Assembly: GCF_029360665.1 (NCBI RefSeq)
Contig: NZ_JARDUB010000003.1
Location: forward strand, 62,001-126,000
Origin: Eudoraea chungangensis
GTDB lineage: Bacteria; Bacteroidota; Bacteroidia; Flavobacteriales; Flavobacteriaceae
Length of the DNA stretch: 64,000 nt
Direction of reading: 5' to 3'
Under the pieces are notes generated by a model. That model was not told the DNA's origin, made no database searches, and was given only the letters and a program-made list of their open reading frames with translations. Position numbers and translations under genes: made by a program. Position 1 is the stretch's first letter, and every line of letters starts with the position of its first letter. Below, in pieces: positions 53,617 through 62,633 of the stretch.

Positions 53617-55776
53617 TTAAAGATTCTGCAATTGATTACTCTTCTTGTCCGAACTTATAGTCCAGAATAAACCAACAAAAAAGAAGCTGTCTGCCGGCGG
53701 TCTTATTGCTAATCTGTCGAAATTCCCGTCGGGATTGGGAGTATTCGCATATTCATAATTACTGATGTTGTTAAATCCGAAAACGTTACTAACTGAGAAG
53801 TATAGTATTTTCTGCTGGTCTATTAAATATGCCCAATTAAAGCTTATGTTATTATATGCCTTGGTTTTTTCATTTAAGAATTGGGGATTGTTCGGATTAT
53901 CATATGGACGTCCTGAACCAAAAGTATAGCTTAGACCCACTTGAGATCTTAAGTCATCCACCCAATACTTTGTAACAGCAGAAAAACTGTGCTTAGGAGC
54001 AAAATTAGGTGTAGCTAAATCTGAATAGTTTTGATAATCTCTCTTCGTAGTTAAAAGAGAATAGGACAACCAATATTCCAAATTATTAATCGTGGCGTTA
54101 TCTCTCCAAAAAAAATCTATCCCAGTGGCATAACCATTGCCAGTATTCGTGTAATCTGAAAAAAATACAGGCTCTTCAGTGTTGTATTTCACCAATTTAT
54201 TGTAATCCTTATAGTATGCTTCTGCCCTTAATGTTCTTCCATTGAGGCTATATTGGTAGTTTAGAATATAGTGCCAGGTATTTGAAGCGATTAAACTAGT
54301 ATCATACTTTAATATGTTAATATCAGGGTTTTGATAAAAGTTCCCCAATGCCAATGAAAACTGACTTCTATGTCCTGGTTTATATGCCAAAGAAATTCTT
54401 GGTGCCAGAGTTTGTTGACTTAGCGCTCTTGAATGCTCTAGTCTCAAGCCAGCTTTTAATACTAATTTATCGCTGAAAAACCAATCAACCTCTGTAAAAA
54501 CAGACGATAGTTGTTCCTTAAACTCGTTGGATAAAGCTATGTTTTCCATAGGTTTATAAACATCCTCATAATCTATAATAAAACGTTCTATGCCTAAATA
54601 CCATGAAAATCGATTAGAAAAAGCCTTCTTCCCCTTTACTTTTATATGAACATCAGCTTCCTGAGTATTTATGTTATCATCGAGAATACCTATGGCGCTT
54701 TTATCTTTTGCATAACTTACCCCTCCCCTTAAAGACCAACCTTTTCCAAAAAAATGTTTATAGCTTGTGTTCAGATAATAATTATTATTTTTTAGTTGAT
54801 AGGGAACAAATTCTTCAAAATTCACATTCTCTTGTCTGAGAGAAAGATTAGAATAATTAAAGGCAGTGTAAAACTTAAAGAGACCATTATTTAGCTTAAG
54901 GCGATATACTGCTTCTCCCGAAAGAGATTCGTAAGGTTTAATCCACTCTACATTCTGATCTGATGGCAGCAGGGCTTCATAGGGAGCCAAATTAATATAG
55001 GAGGTATTTATACTTAATGACTGGTTGTTCCAGATTTCCGTATGTCCTATTCCCCCACCAACACTCATCAAAGAGATATCCGTTTTTTCTTGCTCTGCAA
55101 CGTCTGCCGTATTTAAGATTAAAACACTGGAAAGAGCTTGGCCATATTCTGCCGAATAACCGCCTGTACTGAATGAAATACCTTTAAAGAGAAAAGGCGA
55201 AAACCTACCCCGAGTTGGGCTATTATTAGCGGTTTCTATAAAAGGTTGAAAAACTCTTAAACCATCGATGAAAATTTGTGTTTCATTAGCGTCGCCACCG
55301 CGAACAAATAGCCTTCCATCCTCATTTACTGTTGTTGTACCTGGTAAGGTTTGCAGGGCAGCAACAAAATCGCCCATAGCACCCGCCGTGGTTACAATGT
55401 CCAAAGGCTTAAGTACACTTGCCTTAGACTCACCGCCTGCTTCAAAGGTTCCGGCAGAAAGGGTTACTCCCGTTAAGGAATTTACCGCTACATCCAAGTA
55501 ATCCTTACGTTGTTGAACCTCACTAACATTAATAACTACCTTGAGGGTTTCGTACCCCAAGCTAGATATTACCAATAACTGAGCTCCCTTAGTTTCAGTT
55601 TTAAAGGAGTAAAACCCCTCGTCATCAGTAGAACCTCCGTCATAAGTACCTTCTATATATACATTTACTTGCGAAATAGGTGTTCCTTCTTTGTCTAATA
55701 CGTATCCATCTAAATTGGTTTGAGAAGATGCAAGAATAAGCTTTAAAAGGAAAAATATAAAAATGGAGTATTTCAT
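53617..55776 (-). CDS. TonB-dependent receptor with CarboxypepD-like N-terminal domain
   Basis: From ATG at 55776 the product is 719 residues with a signal peptide (MKYSIFIFFLLKLILASSQ); a start 18 codons upstream would spoil it. A CarboxypepD_reg-like domain (about 20-105; LDGYVLDKEGTPISQVNVYI) precedes the plug (VVTTAGAMGDFVAAL, LFVRGGDANETQIFIDGLRV). A 22-strand-type barrel follows to the C-terminus. It would import a ligand across the outer membrane with energy from TonB. No SusD partner lies nearby, so glycan import is not favoured; the ligand is unknown. The stop lies 20 bases from the amber-broken gene. Confidence 0.9.
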   Translation of the reverse strand: MKYSIFIFFLLKLILASSQTNLDGYVLDKEGTPISQVNVYIEGTYDGGSTDDEGFYSFKTETKGAQLLVISSLGYETLKVVINVSEVQQRKDYLDVAVNSLTGVTLSAGTFEAGGESKASVLKPLDIVTTAGAMGDFVAALQTLPGTTTVNEDGRLFVRGGDANETQIFIDGLRVFQPFIETANNSPTRGRFSPFLFKGISFSTGGYSAEYGQALSSVLILNTADVAEQEKTDISLMSVGGGIGHTEIWNNQSLSINTSYINLAPYEALLPSDQNVEWIKPYESLSGEAVYRLKLNNGLFKFYTAFNYSNLSLRQENVNFEEFVPYQLKNNNYYLNTSYKHFFGKGWSLRGGVSYAKDKSAIGILDDNINTQEADVHIKVKGKKAFSNRFSWYLGIERFIIDYEDVYKPMENIALSNEFKEQLSSVFTEVDWFFSDKLVLKAGLRLEHSRALSQQTLAPRISLAYKPGHRSQFSLALGNFYQNPDINILKYDTSLIASNTWHYILNYQYSLNGRTLRAEAYYKDYNKLVKYNTEEPVFFSDYTNTGNGYATGIDFFWRDNATINNLEYWLSYSLLTTKRDYQNYSDLATPNFAPKHSFSAVTKYWVDDLRSQVGLSYTFGSGRPYDNPNNPQFLNEKTKAYNNISFNWAYLIDQQKILYFSVSNVFGFNNISNYEYANTPNPDGNFDRLAIRPPADSFFFVGLFWTISSDKKSNQLQNL

Positions 55777-55856
55777 GGCATTGTATTTAATTAATGCCCA
55801 AAACTGCTTATCTATCAAAAAGTTTCCCAAAAGATTTAACCCAACTGTAAGTTTTT

Positions 55857-55913
55857 AGTTGTGAATTGTCGTCAAACAGTTGAGATACAATTCAGCCTTT
55901 AAATTCCACAACT
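55857..55913. repeat. Nested inverted repeats between TonB receptor and DUF2141 genes
   Basis: AGTTGTGAATT (55857-55867) is nearly the reverse complement of AATTCCACAACT (55902-55913), with one extra C. The inner TGAATTGT (55862-55869) also pairs exactly with ACAATTCA (55887-55894). The two pairings share bases, so they would exclude each other in RNA. As DNA they could be operator sites in this divergent gap. Confidence 0.5.
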
Positions 55914-55987
55914 CGGCAACTAAATCTTTGTGTGACAATAGACTTATGGGATATTTGAGGCATCATTAACACAAAAATCAAAACAGT

Positions 55988-56410
55988 ATGAAAACAATTG
56001 CCTTATTGCTTGGAATGTTTATCACTAGCCTTGTTGCCGAGGCACAAGACACGGATGGAATTACGCTTACTTTGACCATCGAAAATATAATTAGCAGCGA
56101 GGGCAACGTCCTCACAGCCTTACACTCGGAAGAAACATTTATGAAAGGACCGGGAATCCAAAACAAAAAAGAAAAGGCTAAACAAGGGAGTATTACGGTA
56201 AAATTTAAAAACATAGCTCCAGGAACCTACGCGCTTTCGGTCTTACACGATGAAAATGAAAATCAAAAAATGGATTTTGAAGACAATGGAATGCCAAAAG
56301 AAAAATATGCCATGAGCGGTACAAACGGTAAAATGGGGCCCCCCTCCTTTTCCGATGTAAATTTTGAAGTAGGAGAAGAAGACATGAATATACATCTCAA
56401 GTTTGAATAG
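55988..56410 (+). CDS. DUF2141 family secreted protein
   Basis: The 140-residue protein has a signal peptide (MKTIALLLGMFITSLVAEAQ). The DUF2141 core is LTLTIENIISSEGNVLTALH, then GSITVKFKNIAPGTYALSV and LHDENENQKMDFEDNGMPKE, with the Asp/Asn-rich loop that looks like a calcium-binding turn. DUF2141 proteins are small beta-sandwich proteins of unknown function found in the envelope. It is divergent from a TonB-dependent receptor gene and may share its control region. A G/C-rich hairpin follows the stop. Confidence 0.85.
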   Translation: MKTIALLLGMFITSLVAEAQDTDGITLTLTIENIISSEGNVLTALHSEETFMKGPGIQNKKEKAKQGSITVKFKNIAPGTYALSVLHDENENQKMDFEDNGMPKEKYAMSGTNGKMGPPSFSDVNFEVGEEDMNIHLKFE

Positions 56411-56417
56411 AATCTAA

Positions 56418-56438
56418 CCTCCACTTAAATAGTGGGGG
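56418..56438 (+). terminator. Hairpin after the DUF2141 gene
   Basis: CCTCCACT (56418-56425) pairs with AGTGGGGG (56431-56438), including one G-U pair, around a five-base loop. No T run follows, so it is a weak terminator or a 3'-end stabiliser. Confidence 0.5.
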
Positions 56439-56557
56439 TGCCTACCATAAGATCCATGAGACATCCCGCCTAAGAGAATAAATTATTTAAATATCTTTTA
56501 TTAAGTGTATAAGTTTTATTGATAGATTTTATATTTTTATACATAAACTTTATCCGA

Positions 56558-57499
56558 ATGACGATTACACAATTACAGTATGTTTTGGCCGTAGCGGAAT
56601 ATCAAAATTTTACATTGGCCGCTGAAAAGAGTTATGTGACGCAACCTACCCTAAGCATGCAAGTGCAAAAATTAGAAGACGAGTTAGACGTTAAGATTTT
56701 TGACAGAAGTAAAAAACCTATCCGGATTACTGCGGCGGGACTTAAAATAGTTGCACAAGCAAAGAATATTGTCAATGAAGCAGACCGTATTAAGGATATT
56801 GTAGATCAAGAAAAAGGCTTTATAGGTGGTGAATACACCTTGGGGTTGATCCCTACCATAATGCCAACACTCTTACCCATGTTCCTAAAAACCTTTATAA
56901 AAAAATACCCCAAAGTAAATCTGATTATTAAAGAGCAGAATACAGAAGCATTGATTAAAAACTTACAAGAAGGTCATTTAGACGGGGCAATAGCCGCGAC
57001 ACCATTAGAAATAGAAAGTATAATTGAAAGACCCCTTTATTACGAGCCCTTTGTTGGTTATGTCCCTAAAAACCATCGTTTGGCAAAACAAGACAAATTA
57101 AATCCATCAGATTTAGACATAAACGATATTTTACTATTGCAAGATGGACATTGCTTTAAGGAAGGGGTAGTTAATTTATGTAAAAGCCCAAAAAAATATG
57201 CAGATGAGCATTTTCAACTGCAAAGTGGAAGTTTTGAAACCATGGTCAATTTGGCTGATGAGGGGCTGGGAATGACCCTTTTGCCCTATCTGAATACTCT
57301 GGAACTGGATACACAAAAAAAGAACAATCTCAAATATTTCAATAAGCCGTCTCCAGCAAGAGAAGTAAGTTTAATTTATCATAAAAACGAACTGAAAATT
57401 CAAATAACACAGGCTTTAAAGGAGGTAATCTCAGGAATAGTTAGAGGGGCAATAGCTTTTCAGGATGTAAACATAATAAGTCCTCTTAGTAAAATTTAA
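56558..57499 (+). CDS. oxyR: Hydrogen-peroxide-sensing LysR regulator OxyR
   Basis: From ATG at 56558 the product is 313 residues; an upstream start would add 13 residues unlike the family. The N-terminal LysR helix-turn-helix has ITQLQYVLAVAEYQNFTLAA and YVTQPTLSMQVQKLEDEL. The LysR substrate domain carries Cys199 in LLQDGHCFKEG and Cys208 in VVNLCKSPK, the same numbers and spacing as the redox pair of E. coli OxyR. Oxidation by peroxide would form a disulfide and switch on catalase and peroxidase genes. No such gene is adjacent. A hairpin terminator begins at the stop codon. Confidence 0.94.
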   Translation: MTITQLQYVLAVAEYQNFTLAAEKSYVTQPTLSMQVQKLEDELDVKIFDRSKKPIRITAAGLKIVAQAKNIVNEADRIKDIVDQEKGFIGGEYTLGLIPTIMPTLLPMFLKTFIKKYPKVNLIIKEQNTEALIKNLQEGHLDGAIAATPLEIESIIERPLYYEPFVGYVPKNHRLAKQDKLNPSDLDINDILLLQDGHCFKEGVVNLCKSPKKYADEHFQLQSGSFETMVNLADEGLGMTLLPYLNTLELDTQKKNNLKYFNKPSPAREVSLIYHKNELKIQITQALKEVISGIVRGAIAFQDVNIISPLSKI

Positions 57500-57520
57500 G
57501 CCACCTTAAGAAGGTGGCTT
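57498..57520. terminator. Bidirectional terminator hairpin after oxyR
   Basis: AAGCCACCTT (57498-57507) pairs exactly with AAGGTGGCTT (57511-57520) around a three-base loop. It lies between oxyR and the convergent 65-residue gene, with T-rich sequence on both sides. Confidence 0.78.
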
Positions 57521-57524
57521 GTTG

Positions 57525-57722
57525 TTAGGCTTTTAAATACAATAGTGTCGGTTGTAATTCTGGCTTGTCGGTAATAAAATTGTGAAGCCAGGTTTTGAGT
57601 TCTTCAATTTCTTCAGGAAGTAGCTTAGAAATTGCTTTTTTCAGTTCTTTACTAAAAAGTTTAACATCAAAACTTACTTTTTGGAGTACTGTTTTATAAT
57701 ACTCCAGCATAGCTTTTGCCAT
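57525..57722 (-). CDS. Small helical protein of unknown function (65 residues)
   Basis: The frame has a good ATG start, is cleanly bounded by the terminator hairpin and does not overlap any other gene, so it is likely real. The product is all-helical and charged: MAKAMLEYYKTVLQKVSFD, then LFSKELKKAISKLLPEEIEELKTWL and a hydrophobic end (PTLLYLKA). There is no signal peptide, membrane helix or Cys. Similar short proteins occur next to oxyR-type genes in Flavobacteria in my memory, but I cannot name a family. It is convergent with oxyR. Confidence 0.62.
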   Translation of the reverse strand: MAKAMLEYYKTVLQKVSFDVKLFSKELKKAISKLLPEEIEELKTWLHNFITDKPELQPTLLYLKA

Positions 57723-57816
57723 ATTGAGAGTTTGTTTTAATTAGATTGTTATTGTAAAAATAACCAAAAAAAGCTTTGTATTATTGTGTACATTCCGTTA
57801 AAAATTAAATAATTTC

Positions 57817-59118
57817 ATGTTAAATTGTTATTTGACTATCGTGATTTTTGTAAGACGTATTATAGTAGTATCACTTTTGTTTAATTTTCTTTTGCTGGGG
57901 GCCTGTAGTACTTCAAAAATTATTCAAAAAAAAGTAGATACTCTTTATTCCTCTGCTTCTGACAATCACTTCACAGGAATAATGTTATTCGATCCGGATA
58001 AGAAAGACACCATTGTTAGTTACAATAGTGCCAAATATTTTACCCCTGCCAGTAACACCAAAATTTTTACCCTATATACGGCCTTGAAGCTTTTGCCTCC
58101 AAAAGTGCCCTCCTTCAAATACCTAATATCTAAAGATACCTTGATTGTTACGGGAACCGGTGACCCCTCTTTTTTTCACCCAATTTTTAAAGACAGCTCG
58201 GCCTTTAACTATATCAAAAACTTTAAACACCTTGCCGTATATTTAGATAATTATTATGACCCTGCATTTGGCCCTGGTTGGGCTTGGGAAGACTATGATT
58301 TGTCTTTTTCTCCAGAACGAAATAGTTTTCCTTTATATGGAAATGTAGTAACAATTTTTAAAGATCCTAATTTCGGCATCTACCCCGACTATTTTAGCTC
58401 CACTGTATTGGTAAGGTCAAATAAAACGAATAGAGAAAAGAGCGAGAATATATTCTATTTTCCTCCTGAAAGAAAGGATACACTTTATGTGCCATTTATT
58501 ACTAAAGACTCGATAGTCCTAGGTCTTTTAGAAGGTATTTTTAAGAAAAAAATAAATCATTTAAACCGTCTGCCAGCAGGTAAACTAGAGACATTTTTTG
58601 GAAGTTCCAGAGATTCTTTAGCCAAAGAAATGATGCAAAAGAGTGATAATTTTTTGGCCGAACAAATTTTGATTATGGGGTCTTCAACCATTTCCGACTC
58701 TTTGTCCTCCAAAAAAACGATAGACTATATGCTAGATAATTATTTGAACGACTTAAAACAATCTCCCCGATGGGTAGATGGTTCTGGATTATCTAGATAT
58801 AATCTATTTAGTCCGGAGTCTTTGGTTAATGTATTATATAGGATGTACACGGAGTATGACGAAGGAAGACTATTTAGTCTTTTTGCAGTAGGCGGTGAAT
58901 CAGGAACCCTTAAAGAATGGTATGTTAGCTCAACGGACCCCTACATCTATGCAAAAACTGGTAGTCTAGGTAATAATCATTGTCTTAGTGGGTATTTGAA
59001 AACAGATTCTGGTAAAATCTTGCTTTTTAGCATTATGAATAATCATTTTAGGCAAACTCCTTCAGAAATAAAAGAACGAATGCAGGAATTCCTGGCCTTT
59101 GTTAAGGTGAAATATTAA
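57817..59118 (+). CDS. D-alanyl-D-alanine carboxypeptidase/endopeptidase (PBP4, S13 family)
   Basis: The 433-residue penicillin-binding protein has a signal with a lipobox-like LLLGAC (Cys30) and the three active-site motifs of S13 enzymes. These are SNTK (Ser79-Lys82) in TPASNTKIFTLYTALKLL, SDN (Ser276-Asn278) in MMQKSDNFLAEQIL, and KTG (from Lys380) in YAKTGSLGNNHCLSGY. It trims or cleaves peptidoglycan peptides in the periplasm. Its stop overlaps that of the convergent Nudix gene by four bases (TTAA). The exact start is uncertain; a later GTG would also keep the signal. Confidence 0.92.
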   Translation: MLNCYLTIVIFVRRIIVVSLLFNFLLLGACSTSKIIQKKVDTLYSSASDNHFTGIMLFDPDKKDTIVSYNSAKYFTPASNTKIFTLYTALKLLPPKVPSFKYLISKDTLIVTGTGDPSFFHPIFKDSSAFNYIKNFKHLAVYLDNYYDPAFGPGWAWEDYDLSFSPERNSFPLYGNVVTIFKDPNFGIYPDYFSSTVLVRSNKTNREKSENIFYFPPERKDTLYVPFITKDSIVLGLLEGIFKKKINHLNRLPAGKLETFFGSSRDSLAKEMMQKSDNFLAEQILIMGSSTISDSLSSKKTIDYMLDNYLNDLKQSPRWVDGSGLSRYNLFSPESLVNVLYRMYTEYDEGRLFSLFAVGGESGTLKEWYVSSTDPYIYAKTGSLGNNHCLSGYLKTDSGKILLFSIMNNHFRQTPSEIKERMQEFLAFVKVKY

Positions 59119-59684
59119 AAGAGATTATTTAATTGCGCATATTGAATAAGCATTATAGTCTTAGCATCCTTTATTTTACCCTCTTTTATCCAGCTTATGG
59201 CTCGTTCAAAAGGCAATTCTAATACCTCGATATTTTCGGTCTCGTCTTCTGCTCCTCCTCCCTCTCCTATTTTCATTTTTTCTTCATATTCGCCGATAAA
59301 AAAATACAAAATTTCGGTTACAGAGCCAGGAGACATATAGGATTCAAAAACCTTTTGTACTTTATTTATCTTATATCCGGTTTCCTCTTCTACTTCCTTT
59401 TTTATGCAAGCCTCAGGTTCATCACCATCTAATAAACCTGCGCATACCTCTACCATCAACCCACTAGCATTCCCGTTAACAAAGGTTGGCATCCGAAACT
59501 GTTCGGTAAGAATTATACGCTGCTTCTCTTTATTTATTAAAAGAATTGCAGCCCCATTACCCCTATCGTATGCTTCCCGTTCTTGTCTTTCCCAAAGACC
59601 ATCTTTCTTCTTGTAATCATATGCGTACTTATAAAGGGTATACCAGTTATCCGATAAGGTTTCTTTTACAACATTTTTGATCAT
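59115..59684 (-). CDS. nudK: Nudix hydrolase, GDP-mannose pyrophosphatase type
   Basis: The 189-residue protein has the Nudix box in GLLDGDEPEACIKKEVEEETGY (about residues 83-104). The usual RE is KE, while the metal-binding EEET is intact. Around it are RIILTEQFRMPTFVNGNASG and the SPGSVTEILYFFIGEY segment, as in NudK. Such enzymes hydrolyse GDP-mannose to GMP and mannose-1-phosphate. The upstream start MIKNVVKETLSDNWY fits the family beginning. It is convergent with the PBP4 gene by a four-base overlap. Confidence 0.86.
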   Translation of the reverse strand: MIKNVVKETLSDNWYTLYKYAYDYKKKDGLWERQEREAYDRGNGAAILLINKEKQRIILTEQFRMPTFVNGNASGLMVEVCAGLLDGDEPEACIKKEVEEETGYKINKVQKVFESYMSPGSVTEILYFFIGEYEEKMKIGEGGGAEDETENIEVLELPFERAISWIKEGKIKDAKTIMLIQYAQLNNLF

Positions 59685-59746
59685 AGATTCTTATAATTTG
59701 ATCTAAACCAATTAACTCATGGTTTTACAGACTAGGTCTGCATAGC

Positions 59747-60406
59747 TTAGACTGTTAACGCTCGATTAAGATATCTTCGAAAAGGTAGCATTTCTATATA
59801 AATATCTAAAAGATAATCTTCAAATTTATCATCAAATAAAGTGTTTTTGGGAATAGTGTGTATAACCCCAAATGACTTATTTTGCAAAAGCGATAGGTAG
59901 GGATGGGATTTGGAAAAGCCCTTAGGTGCTGTTTTAAGTTTCTCATCCTTGTATAATCCACCGAACTGATTTTTGAAAGAAGGATTCATTAAAATGGCCA
60001 TTAATTCTTCTCCATTGAAATCTATGGCTTGTCTAATGCTGTTGAGTTTAGAAGTCTGAGGTTTCCAGATACCTCCAGCAAAGAGAGATTGTTCCAGCCC
60101 AATTTCTACATAGAAATCTCCATATCCGGGTGCTTTATCAAAACCTGCACCAAAATAATCCTTATAAACAGGTTTCGTTGGGTGGTATAGCAAATTGTTG
60201 TTTATTCTAATAATACCCTTTTTTCCTGGTGTAAAGTAGTAATCCTTATCTATTTCGGCTAGTTTTAAGTTTATCTTATCTAGCCAATCTATAAAGGTAT
60301 TTCGAACTTGGTGATACCGTTTTCTGTTAAGATCCATCCACTGTTTGGAATTGTTTTTATTAAGATCTTCTAAAAAATGAAGCAACAAATTAAAATCCAT
60401 TTCCAA
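59747..60406 (-). CDS. DUF2461 family protein
   Basis: The 219-residue cytoplasmic protein matches the DUF2461 (TIGR02453) pattern. The start FLEDLNKNNSKQWMDLNRKRY is followed by INNNLLYHPTKPVYKDYFGAGF, GDFYVEIGLEQSLFAGGIW and the APKGFSKSHPYLSLLQNKSFG segment. The family function is not known. It lies 20 bases after the TIGR00266 gene on the same strand, so the two are probably co-transcribed. Confidence 0.86.
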   Translation of the reverse strand: MEMDFNLLLHFLEDLNKNNSKQWMDLNRKRYHQVRNTFIDWLDKINLKLAEIDKDYYFTPGKKGIIRINNNLLYHPTKPVYKDYFGAGFDKAPGYGDFYVEIGLEQSLFAGGIWKPQTSKLNSIRQAIDFNGEELMAILMNPSFKNQFGGLYKDEKLKTAPKGFSKSHPYLSLLQNKSFGVIHTIPKNTLFDDKFEDYLLDIYIEMLPFRRYLNRALTV

Positions 60407-60426
60407 AAGATAATGATTCTAAGTAA

Positions 60427-61227
60427 CTAAAACCTATTGTCACCCATTACAATATCTCCTAAGTCACCTAATATACTTCCTTCTCCCTTATCCTTTCCAC
60501 CACCTTTGGGAGCAGCTGCCCAAACCCTACCGGCAAGTCTGCTAAATGGAAGAGATTGAATATAAACTGTACCAGGACCTCTAAGGGTGGCATAGAACAG
60601 TCCTTCTCCTCCAAAAATAGTATTCTTAATACCGCCCACAAATTCTATGTCGTAATCCACATGCTGAGTAAAACCAACAATGCATCCTGTGTCTACTTTT
60701 AGGATTTCACCTGCTGCCAGTTCTTTCCTTGCCAAGGTTCCACCGGCATGTACAAAAGCCATCCCGTCTCCCTGCAGTTTTTGCATGATAAAACCTTCTC
60801 CTCCGAAAAATCCTCTTCCCAAACGTTTAGAAAATTCTATATCAATGGTTACCCCTTTTGCAGCGCAAAGAAAGGCATCCTTCTGACAGATAAATTTTCC
60901 TTGTTTTTCGGATAAATCAATGGGCACAATTTTGCCAGGATATGGAGAAGCGAAACTCACTTCTTTTTTCTGATGCCCAACGTTTAGAAAAGCAGTCATG
61001 AATAAACTCTCTCCTGTTAAAACTCTTTTCCCTGCTGAGAATATTTTCCCCAAGACACTGTTATCCTGATTTGAACCGTCTCCAAAAATGGTATCCATTT
61101 TTATATCACTGTCCATCATCATAAAACTTCCCGCCTCCGCAATAACGGCTTCTTGCGGGTCTAGTTCAATTTCTACATATTGCATTTCTTCACCATAAAT
61201 GTGGTAGTCTATTTCGTGTGCATTCAT
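60427..61227 (-). CDS. TIGR00266 family protein (AIM24-like)
   Basis: The 266-residue protein is the beta-rich TIGR00266/AIM24 type: YVEIELDPQEAVIAEAGSFM, then TGESLFMTAFLN, the KGVTIDIEFSKRLGRGFFGG segment, EGFIMQKLQGDGMAFVHAGG and a C-terminal GGIKNTIFGGEGLFYATLRG. The fold is a repeated beta-barrel; a role in membranes has been suggested only for the mitochondrial homologue. The Gly/Lys-rich tail (GGGKDKGEG) is low complexity. It is the first gene of the unit with DUF2461. Confidence 0.88.
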   Translation of the reverse strand: MNAHEIDYHIYGEEMQYVEIELDPQEAVIAEAGSFMMMDSDIKMDTIFGDGSNQDNSVLGKIFSAGKRVLTGESLFMTAFLNVGHQKKEVSFASPYPGKIVPIDLSEKQGKFICQKDAFLCAAKGVTIDIEFSKRLGRGFFGGEGFIMQKLQGDGMAFVHAGGTLARKELAAGEILKVDTGCIVGFTQHVDYDIEFVGGIKNTIFGGEGLFYATLRGPGTVYIQSLPFSRLAGRVWAAAPKGGGKDKGEGSILGDLGDIVMGDNRF

Positions 61228-61399
61228 TTATTAAGATTTTAGTTTTAATAATAAGTTGTCAAAAAAGTAAATATGTTACAATTATGAATCATTAGATTCT
61301 CTAAATCACAGCAATTATTGAAATTTAATGACATCCCAGAAAAGCAAGCCTTTTTCCTCAGAAGTATATCGTGAACTATTTATCTATATAGTGAAATAC

Positions 61400-61852
61400 T
61401 TATTTCCGCAATTTTAGTGCCCATTCAAAATTGAAGGTAGCAACTACTACTCCTTCCCTGTTAGTCCCAACAGATTGAAGCCATACTGTTTGTCCTTCCC
61501 CTGTGGTAATAACTTGGTCTATTATTTTTTGAAGTTTCGACCCTTCAACACATTTAAATGAGATTTTACCAGTGGCTTTTTTAGAAAAATTAGCATTATT
61601 ATTAGCCACCAACATCGAAATGCTTTGGCCGCTCTCCCGTATCTTGGTCATAACCAGTACACCTGTACTTAATTCTGCTGCCATCCCTAAAACGGCCCAG
61701 AATATTGATTTAAAAGGGTTTTGATTAAACCAACTGTGCTTTAAAGTCACTACGGCCGACTCATCGTCTACTGATTTTAAGCGTACGCCACTCCACCAGG
61801 CCGACGGAAGTTTAAAAAAAGTAAATAGGTTTGTTTTTAATGGGAGGTCCAT
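61400..61852 (-). CDS. DUF4442 hot-dog-fold protein
   Basis: The 150-residue protein has the DUF4442 pattern: FFKLPSAWWSGVRLKSVDDE, then KSIFWAVLGMAAELSTGVLV in the helical centre of the hot-dog fold, and VWLQSVGTNREGVVVATFNF as its end. Proteins of this fold are often thioesterases, and this family is assumed to act on acyl-CoA-like groups, but the usual catalytic residues cannot be picked out here. It stands alone, divergent from the DUF4870 gene. Confidence 0.82.
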   Translation of the reverse strand: MDLPLKTNLFTFFKLPSAWWSGVRLKSVDDESAVVTLKHSWFNQNPFKSIFWAVLGMAAELSTGVLVMTKIRESGQSISMLVANNNANFSKKATGKISFKCVEGSKLQKIIDQVITTGEGQTVWLQSVGTNREGVVVATFNFEWALKLRK

Positions 61853-61934
61853 GTATGCTTAGGATTTCTTGTAAAAATAATAAATATACTCTCGATATGA
61901 TATGTTAAATTTATGTTAATTTATAGTACTATGT

Positions 61935-61967
61935 TTTGCATAATACCTTTTTTTAGCCATATATTTG
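61935..61967 (+). promoter_or_regulatory. Bacteroidota promoter of the DUF4870 gene
   Basis: TTTG (61935-61938) and TATATTTG (61960-61967) are separated by 21 bases, both exact matches to the -33/-7 consensus. The ATG is 19 bases downstream of the -7 box. Confidence 0.72.
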
Positions 61968-61986
61968 CATAAGAAACTAATATGCC

Positions 61987-62469
61987 ATGGCAGAGACACT
62001 GACAAAACACGAAAGAAATGTAGCCTCAATAATACATGCGTCTACACTGAGCAAGTACTTTATTCCCTTTGGAAATATTATAATACCTCTGGTTCTGTGG
62101 ACTGCAAATAAAAATGAACAGCGCTTTGTAGATTACAGCGGGAAACAGGCCTTAAATTTTCAAATTAGCCTCTTACTGTATTCTGCAGTTTTAGGAATTC
62201 TTTCTGTACCCTTGTTATTTGGTTTTATCCCAAATATTTTCGAAGGTGGTCTTTTACATTTAAATGATTTCAATCAGTTCAACAATGTAGATTTTCACTT
62301 TTCAAGCGATTACTTCAATATTCGGAAACTGCTTTGGCCAGCAGGCATTGCAGGAATCCTGCAAGTAGCGCTTTTTATTATCAATATAGTTTATACTATC
62401 CTGGCAACCTTAAGGACTAACGAAGGGGAATATTTCAAATATCCTCTGACCATAAAATTTATTAAATAA
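61987..62469 (+). CDS. DUF4870 family membrane protein
   Basis: The 160-residue protein has the DUF4870 features: IIHASTLSKYFIPFGNIIIP, then VLWTANKNEQRFVDYSGKQA and LNFQISLLLYSAVLGILS, and a last helix in VALFIINIVYTILATLRTN. About three to four membrane helices are predicted. Such genes often sit before PadR and PspC genes, as here, and the three may form a membrane-stress group. The function is unknown. It has the best-matching promoter of the window. Confidence 0.84.
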   Translation: MAETLTKHERNVASIIHASTLSKYFIPFGNIIIPLVLWTANKNEQRFVDYSGKQALNFQISLLLYSAVLGILSVPLLFGFIPNIFEGGLLHLNDFNQFNNVDFHFSSDYFNIRKLLWPAGIAGILQVALFIINIVYTILATLRTNEGEYFKYPLTIKFIK

Positions 62470-62633
62470 AAATATAGACCCTAATTACTACAGCCCTAAT
62501 CAAGCTGTGAATATTTACAAATCCATAAAAAGAGTTTATTTATCAATCAAAATGAAAAGCAAAAAACGAACAGTTAATCAAGTGTTGAAATAGAAGCCAA
62601 CAAGCGGACCAGCACCAATAGAAAAATGACATT

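Noticed and set aside
56490-56557. AT-rich imperfect symmetry before oxyR considered as an OxyR operator
   Set aside because: The GTATAA/TTATAC arms are short and widely spaced in very AT-rich sequence; no OxyR-type spaced pattern is clear.
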